DNA from: Phenylobacterium sp. | GTDB lineage: Bacteria > Pseudomonadota > Alphaproteobacteria > Caulobacterales > Caulobacteraceae | Length of the DNA stretch: 64,000 bases | Assembly: GCF_004297125.1 (NCBI RefSeq) | Contig: NZ_SCVD01000016.1 | Span: forward strand, 1-64,000 | Direction: 5' to 3' | Shown here: piece after piece, positions 32,746 through 39,945 of the stretch | Layout: each line of letters begins with the position of its first letter | Numbering within the stretch: position 1 is the stretch's first letter | The notes under the pieces: model-generated | The model's input: the letters and a program-made list of their open reading frames with translations, nothing else | What the model was told of the DNA's origin: nothing | Databases searched by the model: none | Position numbers and translations under genes: made by a program

Positions 32746-34278
32746 TCAGCGCGGCGCCAGGAGCTCGGGCAGCGACAGGCGTTCCTGCGCGTCCAACTGG
32801 GGCTTGCGGAAATTCGTCACGACCCGGTTCTCGCGACCGATCTCCAGCAACTGGTCCGACGTCGGATGGTAAGCCGGCCAGGCCGGGCCGCCGTCGCAGT
32901 GCGGGATACCGCTTTTGGCGAAGGCCACCCAGCAGCTGTGGGTCTGGGCCGCCTTGGCGCGGTCCTCCTCGCTGACCGATCCGGGCGGGACCCATTGGTC
33001 GAAGCCGTCGAAGACGAAGTCGATCTCGTCCGCATGCCAGGCCGTCGGACGGGGCCGGAAGCGGCCGGCGACGTAGGTGAAGTAGTAGAGCCACGACGGC
33101 TTGCCGGACGAGGCCCGCGCCGCAACCCAGCGCGCGGGCGCGCCCATGATCCGGTCGCTGAAGTTGGCGCGCGCCAGCACGGTCTCGCCGGCAGCGGCTT
33201 CCTCCGGATAGGCGGCGCGGATCTCGGGCGTGACCTTGGTGGCGAGGTTCGGCCGCGACGGGCTCATCAACACGTCCTCGCCGGAGTTCCAGCCGATGAT
33301 CAGCGGCACGTCGGGCATTCCGCCGGCCGCAAAGGCTTGGGTCGGCGTTCGGGTCACCATCCGGCCGTCCTGGAAGGGCGTGAACTCGCAGCAGGCCTTG
33401 GCGATCAGGAGGTCGGCGGGTACGCCGCGGAGCTGTGCGGCGGTGGCCTGTTCCAGCCCGACAGCACGGGCGATTTCCACGCCCCGGGCGGATTTCTCCG
33501 CCAGATCCTGTGGCCGGTACCAGCCCGCGCCGGACTGGATGACCACCTTGTGGAACAGGCCGCGCGTTTCGGGCTGGGCCATCAGGAACTGGACGCTGAC
33601 GCCGCCGGCGCTCTCGCCGAACAGGGTGACGTTATCGGGGTCGCCGCCGAACGCGGCGATGTTGCGCCGGACCCACCTCAGGGCGGCGATCTGGTCCATG
33701 AGGCCGTAGTTGCCGGTGGGACCGCTGCCGCCAGCCTCCGCTGTCAACGCGGGATGGGCGAACGTGCCCAGCGGGCCCAGGCGGTAGTTCACGCCCACCA
33801 GGACGACGCCGTCGCGTGCGAACGAGGCCCCGCTGGTGACCCAGCCCGCGCCGGTGCGGTGCGAGCCGCCGTGGATCCAGACCATCACCGGCGCCCTGCG
33901 GGCCCGCTTCGGCGCGAAGACCGTGACCTGCAGGCAGTCTTCGTCCGTGCCGCTGGTGACGCCGCCCAGGTTCGGCCTTCCATTGCCGGGGACCTGCTGC
34001 GGGCAGGACGGCCCGGGCGTGCTGGCGTCGCGCACGCCCCGCCAGCGCGCGGGCGCGGCCGGCGGCCGCCAGCGTCGCTCACCCGTGGGCGGGGCGGCAT
34101 AGGGGATATTGTAGAAGGTCACGGACTGCGACTGCACGAGGCCGGCGACGCGGCCCGCCTCCGTCCGCGCGACGGGCCCATCGTTGGTGGCCGCGGCGCC
34201 CAGGCCTCCCGACGCCAGCGCCAGGGCTATCCCCGCCGCCAATACGTTCGACCAGTGAGAGACGGCTGTTCGTCGCAA
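32746..34278 (-). CDS. Secreted type-B carboxylesterase
   Basis: A TTG at 34278 with AGGA 8 bases upstream gives a 510-residue protein with a signal peptide (VLAAGIALALASGGLGAAA). The longer frame from 34341 would run across motif-2 site D. The carboxylesterase/lipase marks are NIPYAAPPTGERRWRPP, EDCLQVTVFAP, WIHGGSHRTG (oxyanion hole) and the nucleophile elbow FGESAGG (Ser223). An acid region (GWNSGEDVLMS) and a His near AWHADEIDFVF follow. Enzymes of this fold split esters of many acids. Export and the adjacent motif-2 site suggest de-esterification of the substrate taken in by this locus. Confidence 0.87.
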   Translation of the reverse strand: MRRTAVSHWSNVLAAGIALALASGGLGAAATNDGPVARTEAGRVAGLVQSQSVTFYNIPYAAPPTGERRWRPPAAPARWRGVRDASTPGPSCPQQVPGNGRPNLGGVTSGTDEDCLQVTVFAPKRARRAPVMVWIHGGSHRTGAGWVTSGASFARDGVVLVGVNYRLGPLGTFAHPALTAEAGGSGPTGNYGLMDQIAALRWVRRNIAAFGGDPDNVTLFGESAGGVSVQFLMAQPETRGLFHKVVIQSGAGWYRPQDLAEKSARGVEIARAVGLEQATAAQLRGVPADLLIAKACCEFTPFQDGRMVTRTPTQAFAAGGMPDVPLIIGWNSGEDVLMSPSRPNLATKVTPEIRAAYPEEAAAGETVLARANFSDRIMGAPARWVAARASSGKPSWLYYFTYVAGRFRPRPTAWHADEIDFVFDGFDQWVPPGSVSEEDRAKAAQTHSCWVAFAKSGIPHCDGGPAWPAYHPTSDQLLEIGRENRVVTNFRKPQLDAQERLSLPELLAPR

Positions 34279-34293
34279 AGGGTTTGTCCTAGC

Positions 34294-34318
34294 CTGACAA
34301 AATGTCGAAAATGGAATA
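34294..34318. promoter_or_regulatory. Motif-2 site D upstream of the carboxylesterase
   Basis: CTGACAA-N4-TCGA-N3-TGGA-ATA, 15 bases upstream of the TTG start of the carboxylesterase. A TTTGTC/GACAAA inverted repeat overlaps it (34283-34301). The promoter-like face of the motif points right, towards the disrupted acyl-CoA ligase region. Confidence 0.55.
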
Positions 34319-34350
34319 AATGAATGGTGCGAGGAGGGCAACAGGGTGGG

Positions 34351-34569
34351 TCATGTCGACGCGCCGCTCCCGAGCCGGCTGCGCGGTTCAGCCTTCGCCA
34401 CCTTCTCCGAGGTCCCGCGCGGCACGGCTTCGACGATCTGGACTTTCCGTGCGTGCTTGAAGTCGCCGAGCTGTTCGGCCGCGAGCGCCATGATCCGGTC
34501 AGCGATGTCGACCGACACGCCCGGCCGGGCGACGACCGCGCCCTCAAGCACGCTGGGCGCGGTGTGCAT
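34351..34569 (-). pseudogene. 3' remnant of an AMP-forming acyl-CoA ligase
   Basis: An open frame of 72 codons encodes a typical C-terminal end of an AMP-binding enzyme: SVLEGAVVARPGVSVDI, a helix, FKHARKVQIVEAVPRG and TSEKVAKAE. The C-terminal domain catalytic Lys region is therefore present. The large N-terminal domain is absent. The homology stops within about 30 bases of the left end of the IS6 element, and the sequence to the right of the element does not resume the ligase. The gene therefore looks truncated by insertion plus deletion or rearrangement. A GC-rich chance match is unlikely because motif order fits the family. Confidence 0.6.
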
Positions 34570-34595
34570 GACGCACGGCCGCCGGCGCGTTCGAC

Positions 34596-35404
34596 GGTGC
34601 TGTCAACCTAAGTGCCGCAGAGCGCACGCCGCCGTCCGCCCCTTGAGGATCATGCGGTGGCGCGCACCCAGGCGACATTCGCCTCGCCACGGAACCTCCG
34701 CAGGATGGCGCGGCTGATCAGGTGACGCTGGACATAGAAGGTGTTGTAGACGGCGGCGTGGGTCGTGAGGAAACGCTGGGCGGATGCTTGGCTCTTGAAC
34801 AGCTGCATCCTGTGTTCGCGTCGCCGGATAGGCAGGTGGCTGTTTTCCACCCTGTTGTTCTCGCGCAATCGCCCAGGCCGATGCAGATGGCGAAGCCCCA
34901 TCGCTCCGAGCGCGGCAGGATAGGATGCCAGGCCGTCGGTGACGATTGCCTCCGGCGCGACGGGCTGATTGCGGATCAATCGCCTCAGAAGCTTCAGAGC
35001 GGCTTGCGCGTCCCGGGAGCGCTGTACGACTACATCCAGAACTTCGCCCTCGTCGTCCACCGCACGCCAGACGTACATGCGCCGGCCGCCGATGCGGGAA
35101 ACCAGCTCGTCCAGATGCCACCGCGGCGACGGCGGCGGAGGCTGACGCTTCAGGTTCCTGGCGATCTGCGGGCCGAACTTGATCGTCCAGCAGCGGATCG
35201 TTTCATAGCTCGCGTCGATCCCGCGCTCGGCCAATAGGTCCTCGAGGTCGCGGAAGCTCAGCGCGAAGCGAAAGTAGAGCCAGACGGCATGGCGGATCAC
35301 CTCCACCGGAAACCGATGACGCTTGAACGAGAGCAGCCGCACGATGTCCTCGCCAGCGATCGACGCTTCCCCATTTCGCTGTCGGTGCCTTAGCTGACAT
35401 TGCT
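34596..35404. mobile_element. IS6-family insertion sequence, about 0.8 kb
   Basis: The element carries one transposase gene. Imperfect terminal inverted repeats are visible: the left end reads inward GGTGCTGTCAACCTAAG and the right end inward AGCAATGTCAGCTAAGG. They share TGTCA and CTAAG. Length and single-gene content match the IS6 group. No 8-bp target duplication is visible at these ends, consistent with a co-integrate-derived or rearranged copy. Confidence 0.75.
34650..35342 (-). CDS. IS6-family DDE transposase
   Basis: From a GTG at 35342 the product is 230 residues, the normal IS6 length. The open frame reaches 35471, but that start lies outside the element. The catalytic core is visible: FSFR/LSFRDLEDLLAERGI, Asp78 in WHLDELVSRIGG, Asp136 in IVTDGLASY, and the Glu-bearing block ENNRVENSHLPIRRREHRM. 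QLFKSQASAQRFLTTHA follows, as in IS26-like enzymes. IS6 elements move by replicative co-integration. No frameshift is seen, so it may be active. Confidence 0.9.
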   Translation of the reverse strand: MRLLSFKRHRFPVEVIRHAVWLYFRFALSFRDLEDLLAERGIDASYETIRCWTIKFGPQIARNLKRQPPPPSPRWHLDELVSRIGGRRMYVWRAVDDEGEVLDVVVQRSRDAQAALKLLRRLIRNQPVAPEAIVTDGLASYPAALGAMGLRHLHRPGRLRENNRVENSHLPIRRREHRMQLFKSQASAQRFLTTHAAVYNTFYVQRHLISRAILRRFRGEANVAWVRATA

Positions 35405-35526
35405 CAGCCAGAAATCTCGCATGGCCAGCTGTGCGCGCCATTCCGCCAAGCAAGTTGGGTAAGCCGCGCACGGTGACGGACCCACCGAGCTAGCAACGCG
35501 CAAATCCGGTGGGCTAAGAGGCCACC

Positions 35527-36486
35527 ATGACCCGGATCGCGTACTATACATTCCCGAGCGGCGCGGTGCAGGGCGGGATCAAGATGCACATTCGCCACGT
35601 CGAAACGCTGCGAGACCTCGGCTTCGACGCCGTCCTGCGCACGGGGGCCAACAACAACCCACCGACCTGGATGACCTACAAAATACCGATTCGGGTCGGG
35701 GAGACGCTGTCCCAAAGCGACATCGCCGTCGTGCCTGAGGACGCACCCATCCTGATCGAGCGCCTCGCGCCGACCGCGCATCGCGTGGTGGTCTTCTGCC
35801 AAAACGTGTTCATTCAGGCTCGAGACTCGCTGGACGCCATCGCGAAGCTGCGTCAACCGGTGGCCTTCCTCGCCGTGGCGCAGGGCCAGGCGCGCACCCT
35901 GCGCCGAATACATCCCGGCGCGCACATCGACGTCGTACGCGCGTTTGCTGATGATCGCGCTTTTCGGCCGTCGGGACCGCGCGGTCCCGACATCGCCTTC
36001 ATGCCCAAGAAGCGCCCGATGGAAGCCGGTGTGATCAGAGGTCTATTGCGCAGCCTGCACCCTATGGAGACGCCCCGACCCTGGCGAAAGCTCGACGGCC
36101 TATCGGAAGCGGAAGTTGCCGCCTCAATGGCGGCGAGCGAGCTGTACTTGAGCCTCGCCCGCTTCGAATCTCTAGGCATGACCGCCCTTGAGGCCATGGC
36201 CAGCGGTTGTGTCTGCGCCGGCTTCCTTGGCGTTGGCGGCCGCGACTACGGAACCGCAGGGAACGGCTTTTGGGCGCCGGATGACGACTGCGAGGCGGCT
36301 GCCGATGCGCTTGGCCAGGCCGCCGATCTGGTCCGCACCGGCGGTGCTCCCCTCAAGGCCGTCATCGAAGCCGGCCGGGAGACGGCTGCCGAGTGGTCCT
36401 ATGCACGGTTCCGCCGGGATCTCGAAGAGACGTGGATGCGTCTTGCGCCCGAGGCGCGGGTCCGAAGCGGTCCTCTCGATACCTAG
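35527..36486 (+). CDS. Glycosyltransferase (GT4-like), orphan
   Basis: The 319-residue protein has a GT-B look: an N-terminal half starting TRIAYYTFPSGAVQGGIKMHIRHVETLRDLG, with the GG-x-K-x-H pattern of sugar-nucleotide-using enzymes. The C-terminal donor site has LYLSLARFESLGMTALEAMASGCVCAGF, the E-x7-E-type block of GT4. It stands alone between the IS6 element and tRNA-Ser, with no polysaccharide genes nearby. Base composition is slightly less GC-extreme than in its neighbours. Acceptor and donor are unknown. Acquisition together with the IS is possible. Confidence 0.72.
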   Translation: MTRIAYYTFPSGAVQGGIKMHIRHVETLRDLGFDAVLRTGANNNPPTWMTYKIPIRVGETLSQSDIAVVPEDAPILIERLAPTAHRVVVFCQNVFIQARDSLDAIAKLRQPVAFLAVAQGQARTLRRIHPGAHIDVVRAFADDRAFRPSGPRGPDIAFMPKKRPMEAGVIRGLLRSLHPMETPRPWRKLDGLSEAEVAASMAASELYLSLARFESLGMTALEAMASGCVCAGFLGVGGRDYGTAGNGFWAPDDDCEAAADALGQAADLVRTGGAPLKAVIEAGRETAAEWSYARFRRDLEETWMRLAPEARVRSGPLDT

Positions 36487-36769
36487 GGGCGACCATCTTC
36501 TGCCCTATCCAGTGCGCAACGGCGACCTTCTCGGCCAGGTATCGTCGGCTCAACCCTCCGTCGGTCGCGGGCCGCCTTCCCCGAGCTGCGGATCACGTGT
36601 TGGCGCCGGCCCAAGTGGTATTCGCCGCGCCCCGGAATCTGTGCAGGAGAGCCCGACCGATCAGGTGTCGCGGTGGCATCGGCTGCCTTCCACGGCCGCG
36701 GCGCTTAACGTGACACTACTCGCGGCTAAGGCGCCGCCGGCTGCAACCAAGACCGGTTTGGGGTCTGAG

Positions 36770-36859
36770 TGGCGGTGCGAGTGGGATTCGAACCCACGTT
36801 AGAGTTTCCCCTAAACACGCTTTCCAAGCGTGCGCCTTCAACCACTCGGCCACCGCACC
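36770..36859 (-). tRNA. tRNA-Ser (anticodon GGA)
   Basis: The minus strand folds as a class II tRNA. The 7-bp acceptor stem is GGTGCGG paired with TCGCACC, with discriminator G and an encoded CCA. The anticodon arm is CACGC-TTGGAAA-GCGTG with GGA. A long variable arm and a T arm GTGGG-TTCGAAT-CCCAC follow. It reads UCC and UCU serine codons. Its 3' end faces the IS6/glycosyltransferase region. Confidence 0.97.
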
Positions 36860-36907
36860 ACACCCGTGCGGGGGAGTGGTCCGCCGCCGGAAGGCGGGCA
36901 TATACCG

Positions 36908-37882
36908 TCAGGAGGTCTTCGGGGGCAAGCGGCGGTTGGTCGCTGTTTTGAGGACGTCCGGATCGAACAGCGAGGCGGGCTGGCGGAGGACGAGCATGGC
37001 CTCCAGATCGCGGGAGGCGGCGCGCCAGCGGGCGAGGCCCCGGGCGGCGTCGGGGCGGCCGTCGCGGGCCGCGGCCTGGAGGCCGGCGAGGCGGGCGTCG
37101 GCGGCGCGCAGGCGGGCGACCTCGGCGGGCTGGGCGACGTAGCGCTCGTCGATCAGGAACAGGCGCGCGCGGGCGGCTGCGATCATCAGGGCGGCGGTCG
37201 GACCATCGGGGTCGCCGGCGGCCAGGCTGGCCTCGGCGGCGCGGACGGCGCGGCGGGCGTCGTCCAGCAGGCGGCGCGGGGACGTGCGCTCGCGGGCGAA
37301 CGCGGGGCAGGCGGCGGGTCCAAGCGCGCGGACATAGTCGGCCAGGCCCGCGAGCACGGCCGGCGGCGGCTCGCGGCCGTCGAACTCCTCGACGACCAGG
37401 CCGCGGATGAATTGGGGCAGGTCGGCGGAGGCCACATTCAGCCGCTCGCGCGGGCCGCTGAGGTCGGGGATCGGCCGGGGGTCGTGGACACCGTTGCCGC
37501 GGCGACTGGAGAAGAGGGAGAGGGTGACGTCCGCCGTGCCCGGCCCGCCCGAGGCGCCGGGAAACTGGAAGTCGGGGTTGCCGCGGCCCGAGCGGTGGCA
37601 GCTCTCGCAGGAGAGGCCGGCCCGCGCCGCCTGGCCGCCCAGCAGCACGGGGGTGCGGAACGCCGCGCGGCCGATCTCGACGGATCGGGCTGCGGCGGGG
37701 TCGGCGGGGACCCTCAGGCATTCGGTGGGCTGGGTCGCGAACACCCGCACCGGGTCGGCGTCGCGCGGGATCCACGACATCGCCTGGAGCGGCAAGCGGC
37801 CGTCGGCGGCGAGGGCGAGGCCGCCGAGGGCCGCGAGGGCGACCCCGGCTAGAGCCCGGGTTCGCCGCCGGCGTCGATCCAA
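36908..37882 (-). CDS. Exported c-type cytochrome, single haem motif
   Basis: The 324-residue protein starts at a TTG (37882) with GAGGAG 8 bases upstream and an Arg-rich N-terminus followed by a signal segment (LAGVALAALGGLALAA). The only haem motif is CESCH at residues 92-96, followed by FPG and a His-containing loop. The remainder is helical and rich in Ala and Arg. The layout resembles a cytochrome-c-peroxidase/MauG-like N-terminal domain but has only one CXXCH. Its start overlaps the end of the upstream TPR gene by 34 bases, so the two are coupled. Periplasmic electron transfer is the probable role. Confidence 0.75.
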   Translation of the reverse strand: MDRRRRRTRALAGVALAALGGLALAADGRLPLQAMSWIPRDADPVRVFATQPTECLRVPADPAAARSVEIGRAAFRTPVLLGGQAARAGLSCESCHRSGRGNPDFQFPGASGGPGTADVTLSLFSSRRGNGVHDPRPIPDLSGPRERLNVASADLPQFIRGLVVEEFDGREPPPAVLAGLADYVRALGPAACPAFARERTSPRRLLDDARRAVRAAEASLAAGDPDGPTAALMIAAARARLFLIDERYVAQPAEVARLRAADARLAGLQAAARDGRPDAARGLARWRAASRDLEAMLVLRQPASLFDPDVLKTATNRRLPPKTS

Positions 37883-38781
37883 CGGCGCAGCTCCTCGGCT
37901 TCGGCGCAGCCGTAGGCGCAGATGCGGTCCAGCTTGGCGAGCATGGCCCTGGCGCCGGCGGTGTCGCCGCGTTCGACCTTGAGCTCGCCGTAGTATTCGG
38001 TGGCGCCGCGATGGTCGGGGGCGACGGCCAGGGCCTGCCGGTAGTAGCCCTCGGCGCGGTCGAACCGGCCTTTCTTGCGCCAGGCGTAGCCTTGGTAGGT
38101 CAGGATGTCGGGGTGCGGCCCGAAGGCGGCGCGGGCGGCGTCCAGCGAGGCCAGGGCCTCGTCGTAGCGCTTCTCGTTGATCAGGCCGACGGCCTGGACA
38201 TAGGCCCGGTCGCCGGCGGCGGCGAACAGCAGCGAGCCCCGCTCCAGCGCCGCGCTGGGCTGGCCGGCGGCCGATCCGCCCGCCAGCGCCTTCTCGACCT
38301 CGGCGGTCAGGGACTGCAGCGTGGCGGCGTCGCAGCCGGGGCCGCAGTCGCTGGCCTTGGCCTTCAGCCAGGTGAGCTGCTCCTGCGCCTTGGGGTCGCG
38401 GAGACGGGCCTGCGCCAGGCCCAGGCCAGCGCGGCTGGGAAGGTCGTCGGGGGCCAGCTTGACCGCGCGCTCATAGGCCTTGCGGGCGCCCTTCCAGTTC
38501 TCGGCCCCGGACTGGGCGACGCCCAGCAGCTTCCAGCCGTCGAGGCTCTGCGGCGCGGCGTCGGTGACCCGCTGGGCGGACCTGGCGGCGGCCTTGTAAT
38601 CCTTGGCCTGGATCGAGGCGACGGCCTTGGCGTACTCCTCGGCGGGGTCGTACCGCGGCCCCGAGGCTGAAGGCATCTCGCTCGTTCCGCCGCTTCCGCC
38701 GCCGCTGCCGGCCGCAAGCGCGCCCGCGGCTGTGAGGCCGGCGATGGCGCCGGCCAGCAGCATGATCCTCAACGTCTTCAT
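37849..38781 (-). CDS. Exported tetratricopeptide-repeat protein
   Basis: From the ATG at 38781 (GGAGGAAGG upstream) the protein has 310 residues. The longer open frame is not coding. A signal peptide (MLLAGAIAGLTAAGALAAG) is followed by a Gly/Ser-rich linker. TPR units then occur near residues 48-120 and again near 200-290 (RYDEALASLDAARAAFGPHPDI, FDRAEGYYRQALAVAPDHRGA). CGPGC and CAYGC are possible disulfide sites. TPR proteins scaffold complexes; here the partner is likely the cytochrome encoded by the overlapping next gene. Confidence 0.85.
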   Translation of the reverse strand: MKTLRIMLLAGAIAGLTAAGALAAGSGGGSGGTSEMPSASGPRYDPAEEYAKAVASIQAKDYKAAARSAQRVTDAAPQSLDGWKLLGVAQSGAENWKGARKAYERAVKLAPDDLPSRAGLGLAQARLRDPKAQEQLTWLKAKASDCGPGCDAATLQSLTAEVEKALAGGSAAGQPSAALERGSLLFAAAGDRAYVQAVGLINEKRYDEALASLDAARAAFGPHPDILTYQGYAWRKKGRFDRAEGYYRQALAVAPDHRGATEYYGELKVERGDTAGARAMLAKLDRICAYGCAEAEELRRWIDAGGEPGL

Positions 38782-38895
38782 CGCGCACCTTCCTCCCGGC
38801 CCGGGTTTCCGTATATGCCGGCCCATGTCGCGCCGGTTCATGCCGGGCGGCAAGATGCAAAACGGCGTTTCGCCAAGCTGCCCAGGGAGGCTCGC

Positions 38896-39234
38896 GTGAC
38901 GAAGGACGAGCTGCACGCCGCGGCCATGGCCCTGCCGGCGGCGACCCACGTCGTCCAATGGGGCGGGTCCGACGTGTACAAGGTGGGCGGCAAGGTGTTC
39001 GCCGTCTGCGGAATCGCCGATGGCCTGGCGTTCAAGGTCACCGAGATCGGTTTCATGGTGCTGACGGACGAGGGCGGGCCGGGCCGCCAGGCGCCCTATT
39101 TCGCCAAGGGCCACTGGGTGATCGTGGACATCGACAGGACCGACATCGAGGACGCCGCCGGCTGGATCGCCACGTCGCACAGCCTGATCGCCGGCAAGCT
39201 CACGAAGGCGACGAAGGCGGAGTTGGGGCTGTAG
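38896..39234 (+). CDS. MmcQ/YjbR-family protein
   Basis: The GTG at 38896, with AGGGAGG 5 bases upstream, gives a 112-residue protein. The CyaY-like MmcQ/YjbR fold is indicated by ALPAATHVVQWGGSDVYKVGGKVFAV, KVTEIGFMVL, PYFAKGHWVIVDI and the C-terminal IATSHSLIAGKLTKA. The family is described as DNA-binding-like but its role is unknown. The last 35 bases overlap the convergent DUF599 gene. Confidence 0.85.
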   Translation: MTKDELHAAAMALPAATHVVQWGGSDVYKVGGKVFAVCGIADGLAFKVTEIGFMVLTDEGGPGRQAPYFAKGHWVIVDIDRTDIEDAAGWIATSHSLIAGKLTKATKAELGL

Positions 39235-39943
39235 TCAAGCGAGCCTCGGTCGCACCGGTTTCCAGCAGCCTGCGGAAGTCGTGGATGGCGATGGCGGCGG
39301 GCGAGCTGCGCTGGCGCCAGAGGAGGAGGCCGACGGCGCCCAGGGTCGCGGCCATGAACGACCAGGGGCCGAACAGCCAGGCGGCCGCCGCCAGGGCGAA
39401 GTAGTAGCCGCGGACCCCGGAGTTGAACGAGCCCAGCGCCGGGTTCAGCAGCCGGGCCAGCACCGCGCCGTAGGCCGGTCGCTGCGCCTCGGCCAGCGGC
39501 TCGGGCGTCGCGCCCACGGCGGCCAGGCAGTAGTTGAGCTGGCGGATCGACCAGATGAAGTCCAGCAGGCCGCGGGCCAGGGCGATCAGCACCAGGGCGA
39601 GCTGCATCTCGAACAGCAGCCGCGACGAGGTCCTCACCACCTCCAGCGCCGAGACCGAGCGGAAGGTCGAGTCGCCGCCGAACAGGGCGCCGGCCGCCGC
39701 AGCGATCAGCAGCAGGTTCGACGAGGCGAAGAACGAGGCCGAGTTCAGCGCGTGGCCCAGGAGCTGGCCGTCCATCAGCCGCACCTCGCGGCCGGTCATC
39801 TGGGTCATCCAGGCGCTGCGGATCACCGTCATGTCGGTGTTCAGCAGGCCGCCACGCCGCTTGCCGACGGCGGTGATCAGCGGCTCGTAGAACAGCCAGG
39901 CGAGGGCGAAGACGCCGAGGGCGATGAGGTCCAGGAGCTGCAA
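39200..39943 (-). CDS. DUF599 membrane protein
   Basis: The 247-residue protein has four or more hydrophobic segments (LLDLIALGVFALAWLFYEPL at the start). The DUF599 pattern follows: WMTQMTGREVRLMDGQLLGHALNSASFFAS, an internal FEMQLALVLIALARGLLDF and RGYYFALAAAAWLFG. The function of the family is unknown; it sits in the inner membrane. The start lies 2 bases after the stop of the upstream MFS gene, so the two genes are cotranscribed. Confidence 0.85.
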   Translation of the reverse strand: MQLLDLIALGVFALAWLFYEPLITAVGKRRGGLLNTDMTVIRSAWMTQMTGREVRLMDGQLLGHALNSASFFASSNLLLIAAAAGALFGGDSTFRSVSALEVVRTSSRLLFEMQLALVLIALARGLLDFIWSIRQLNYCLAAVGATPEPLAEAQRPAYGAVLARLLNPALGSFNSGVRGYYFALAAAAWLFGPWSFMAATLGAVGLLLWRQRSSPAAIAIHDFRRLLETGATEARLTTAPTPPSSPS

Positions 39944-39945
39944 GG

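Noticed and set aside
34596..35404. Target-site duplication flanking the IS6 element
   Set aside because: The 8 bases on each side of the best ends do not match, so no duplication is claimed.
36487..36859. A genomic island attached at the 3' end of tRNA-Ser
   Set aside because: No second copy of the tRNA 3' end and no integrase gene is seen in the window; only the position is suggestive.
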